Shown here: in pieces, positions 62,444 through 64,000 of the stretch
Position numbering within the stretch: position 1 is the first letter of the stretch
Layout of the letters: every line of letters starts with the position of its first letter
NCBI RefSeq assembly: GCF_016862115.1
Contig: NZ_BOMI01000037.1
Span: 150,889-214,888, forward strand
Direction of reading: 5' to 3'
Source: Paractinoplanes deccanensis
GTDB taxonomy: Bacteria; Actinomycetota; Actinomycetes; Mycobacteriales; Micromonosporaceae
DNA: 64,000 bases
Translations under genes and position numbers: made by a program
The notes under the pieces: model-generated
Seen by the model: only the letters and a program-made list of their open reading frames with translations
Databases searched by the model: none
Told to the model about the DNA's origin: nothing

Positions 62444-63082
62444 ATGCGCGTTCTGGTGATTGGTGGGCACGGGAAGGTGGCGCGGCTGCTGCTGCCGCTG
62501 CTCGGCGAGGCGACGGCGGTCTTCCGCAATCCGGATCATCAGGCCGACGTGGCGGCCACGGGGGCGGAGCCGGTGGTCTTCGACGTCGAGAAGGCGAGCG
62601 TCGACGAGCTGGCCGAGCTGATCGGCGGGCACGAGGCGGTGGTCTGGTCGGCCGGTGCGGGCGGGGGCAATCCCGCGCGGACGTACGCGGTGGATCGCGA
62701 CGCGGCGATCCGGTCGATGGATGCCGCTCAGCGGGCCGGGGTGCGGCGTTATGTCATGGTTTCGTACTTCGGGGCGGGGCCCGAGCATGGCGTGCCGCCG
62801 GAGAACGGGTTCTTCCCGTACGCGGAGGCGAAGGCCGCCGCCGATGCTCATCTGCGGGCGTCGGAGCTGGACTGGACGATCCTCGGGCCGAGCGCCCTGA
62901 CGGACGAGCCGGGCACGGGGCGCATCGAGACGGCGGCTCAGGGCGCCACGTCGGGTTCGGTGTCGCGGGCCGACGTCGCGGCGGTCGTGGCGGCGGTGCT
63001 CGGCGAGCCGGGCACCGCGGGACGCACGATCAACTTCAACAACGGTGCCACGCCGATCGCCGAGGCCATCAAGCTTCCCTAG
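62444..63082 (+). CDS. NAD(P)-binding atypical SDR protein
   Basis: A 212-residue protein of the atypical short-chain dehydrogenase group. MRVLVIGGHGKVARLLLPLL has the GGxGxxA nucleotide loop, and VVWSAGAGGGNP and YVMVSYFGAG follow. The later SELDWTILGPSALTDEPGTG is typical of NmrA/YwnB-like proteins. Role unknown, perhaps redox sensing or reduction of a small molecule. TAGCGT lies six bases before the ATG without a proper ribosome binding site, possibly leaderless. Confidence 0.82.
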   Translation: MRVLVIGGHGKVARLLLPLLGEATAVFRNPDHQADVAATGAEPVVFDVEKASVDELAELIGGHEAVVWSAGAGGGNPARTYAVDRDAAIRSMDAAQRAGVRRYVMVSYFGAGPEHGVPPENGFFPYAEAKAAADAHLRASELDWTILGPSALTDEPGTGRIETAAQGATSGSVSRADVAAVVAAVLGEPGTAGRTINFNNGATPIAEAIKLP

Positions 63083-63088
63083 GCGAGA

Positions 63089-64000
63089 TCACCACTCGTC
63101 GTCGGCGGCGGGAGCGCTCCACCAGTGCGGATCGGCCCGCGGAGCCTCGGACGCCGGCGCTACGTAGGCCTCCGGCACAGAAGCGGAGGCGCCGCGAGCG
63201 GGAACGTCGTGGGCGGGAACGCCGTGAGCGGGAAAGTCGTGAGCGGGGGCGCCTTGGGCGGGAACGCCGTGAGCGGGGGCGCCGTAAGCAGGGGCACCGT
63301 AAGCAGGCGCGCCGTCAGCAGGGGCACCGTGAGCGGGGGCACCGTGAGCAGGGGCGCCGTAAGCAGGCGCGCTGTAAGCGGGAACGCCGTGAGCAGGAAC
63401 GCCGTGAGCAGGAACGCCGCGAGCGGGAACGCCGTGAGCAGGGACGCCGGAGACGCGAGCGCCATGAGCCGGATCGCCGTAGGACGGCTCACCCTGGACC
63501 GGAGACACGTAGGGCGGGGAAACAGGGACGGGCGGCCCGTAAGCAGGAGAAACAGGCGCCGGTGCGCTCACACGGCCCGAGAACGGTGGATTAGCGGCGC
63601 CATATCCGGATAGCGGCGTATGTGGGCCAGCAGGCGGGCGGGGCTGGGGGACGGCAGGCGGAAGCGCCTCGCGATAGACCGACTCGGCCGGGCGGCCGGG
63701 ATAGGCAGGCGCCGCGGGGTGGTGGCCGTAAGGGGTGGGCGCTGACGGATCGCCGGGATAGGCGGGCGCGTGACCATAGGGAGCGGACTCGATCGGCCGG
63801 CCGTAAGAGGCAGGCCCGACGCGCTGATCGTCAGGAGCGGACGCAATCACGGGGCCGTAAGACCCGGGCTCGACCGACCGGCCATGAGAGGCCGCCGGGA
63901 TCGCCTGGCCATGAGGGGCGGACGCAATCGGCTGACCGTAAGAACCAGGCGCAACAGGCTGACCGTAAGGAGCCGACCCAACAGGCTCACCATACGAAGC
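63089..64000 (-). CDS. Repeat-rich proline/alanine/glycine protein, C-terminal part (start outside window)
   Basis: The frame stays open from 64000 to the stop at 63089, 303 residues. The first part has loose repeats containing SYGQP or PYGHA (as in VAPGSYGQPIASAPHGQA). Residues about 180-280 are nearly regular 5-residue units such as PAHGV, PAYGA and PAHGA. It ends with PHWWSAPAADDEW. It should be an extended, disordered, low-complexity region, perhaps a linker or cell-wall-spanning part. The DNA repeats in 15-base steps (63180-63440). Confidence 0.7.
   Translation of the reverse strand, partial: ASYGEPVGSAPYGQPVAPGSYGQPIASAPHGQAIPAASHGRSVEPGSYGPVIASAPDDQRVGPASYGRPIESAPYGHAPAYPGDPSAPTPYGHHPAAPAYPGRPAESVYREALPPAVPQPRPPAGPHTPLSGYGAANPPFSGRVSAPAPVSPAYGPPVPVSPPYVSPVQGEPSYGDPAHGARVSGVPAHGVPARGVPAHGVPAHGVPAYSAPAYGAPAHGAPAHGAPADGAPAYGAPAYGAPAHGVPAQGAPAHDFPAHGVPAHDVPARGASASVPEAYVAPASEAPRADPHWWSAPAADDEW

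Noticed and set aside
63180..63440. Regular short repeats suggesting a CRISPR-like array
   Set aside because: The repeats are contiguous 15-base units in frame with a long open frame and have no spacers; they code for PAHGV-type peptide repeats.

Overview
The window is high-GC DNA with dense actinomycete coding: many GTG starts, 4-base ATGA/GTGA stop-start overlaps, XRE-type regulators with long helical tails, and a cslA-glxA-GH6 locus. Gene content fits a filamentous actinomycete, most likely Micromonosporaceae (Actinoplanes-like). That placement is inferred from gene families, not from a marker gene. No rRNA, CRISPR array, transposase or integrase was found.

Bases 1 to about 32,600 are accessory. 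The left part has a cut-off acetyltransferase, an APC permease, a GPP34 protein, unknown proteins, a large XRE regulator with an acetyltransferase, an aminoglycoside-phosphotransferase-like kinase with a coupled small partner, a LOG-like protein and another XRE regulator. Next is a class I FxLD lanthipeptide cluster (about 10.9-20.9 kb): two regulators, a cysteine-rich protein, a PCMT-like methyltransferase, the precursor, a 16-bp hairpin, LanB, LanC, a stand-alone elimination-domain protein and a helical protein. A defence-like block follows (21.3-31.6 kb): an N6-adenine DNA methyltransferase, a HerA ATPase and a NurA-like nuclease with a zinc-ribbon insert, then a leftward operon of UvrD-like helicase, DarT-like DNA ADP-ribosyltransferase and DraG-type ADP-ribosylhydrolase, joined by GTGA overlaps.

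The accessory region ends at a 5'-damaged tRNA-Lys(CTT) at 32,583-32,648, followed by a strong terminator and flanked by GTGATCC repeats, which looks like an integration scar. Decayed remnants follow to 33.7 kb: a zinc-ribbon protein, and a copy of the kinase at 7.7-8.5 kb that has lost its catalytic loop.

From 33.8 kb the sequence is chromosome-like: a secreted repeat protein, dihydrolipoyl dehydrogenase with a leaderless-type start, an acetyltransferase, a quinone oxidoreductase, a MmyB-type regulator, a GT87 mannosyltransferase, an operator-like palindrome before a Tat-exported TIM-barrel protein and a giant ThuA/sugar-dehydrogenase/PKD protein, an orphan polymorphic-toxin tail with its putative immunity gene, a trypsin-like protease, a two-component system, a GH87-type alpha-1,3-glucanase, an M4 peptidase, the cslA-glxA-GH6 glycan operon, a phosphopantetheinyl transferase, a Ppx/GppA phosphatase and an NAD(P)-binding protein. 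The window closes inside a repeat-rich PAHGV-type protein. Several genes here are broken (39.8, 45.3, 52.2, 54.1 and 61.8 kb).
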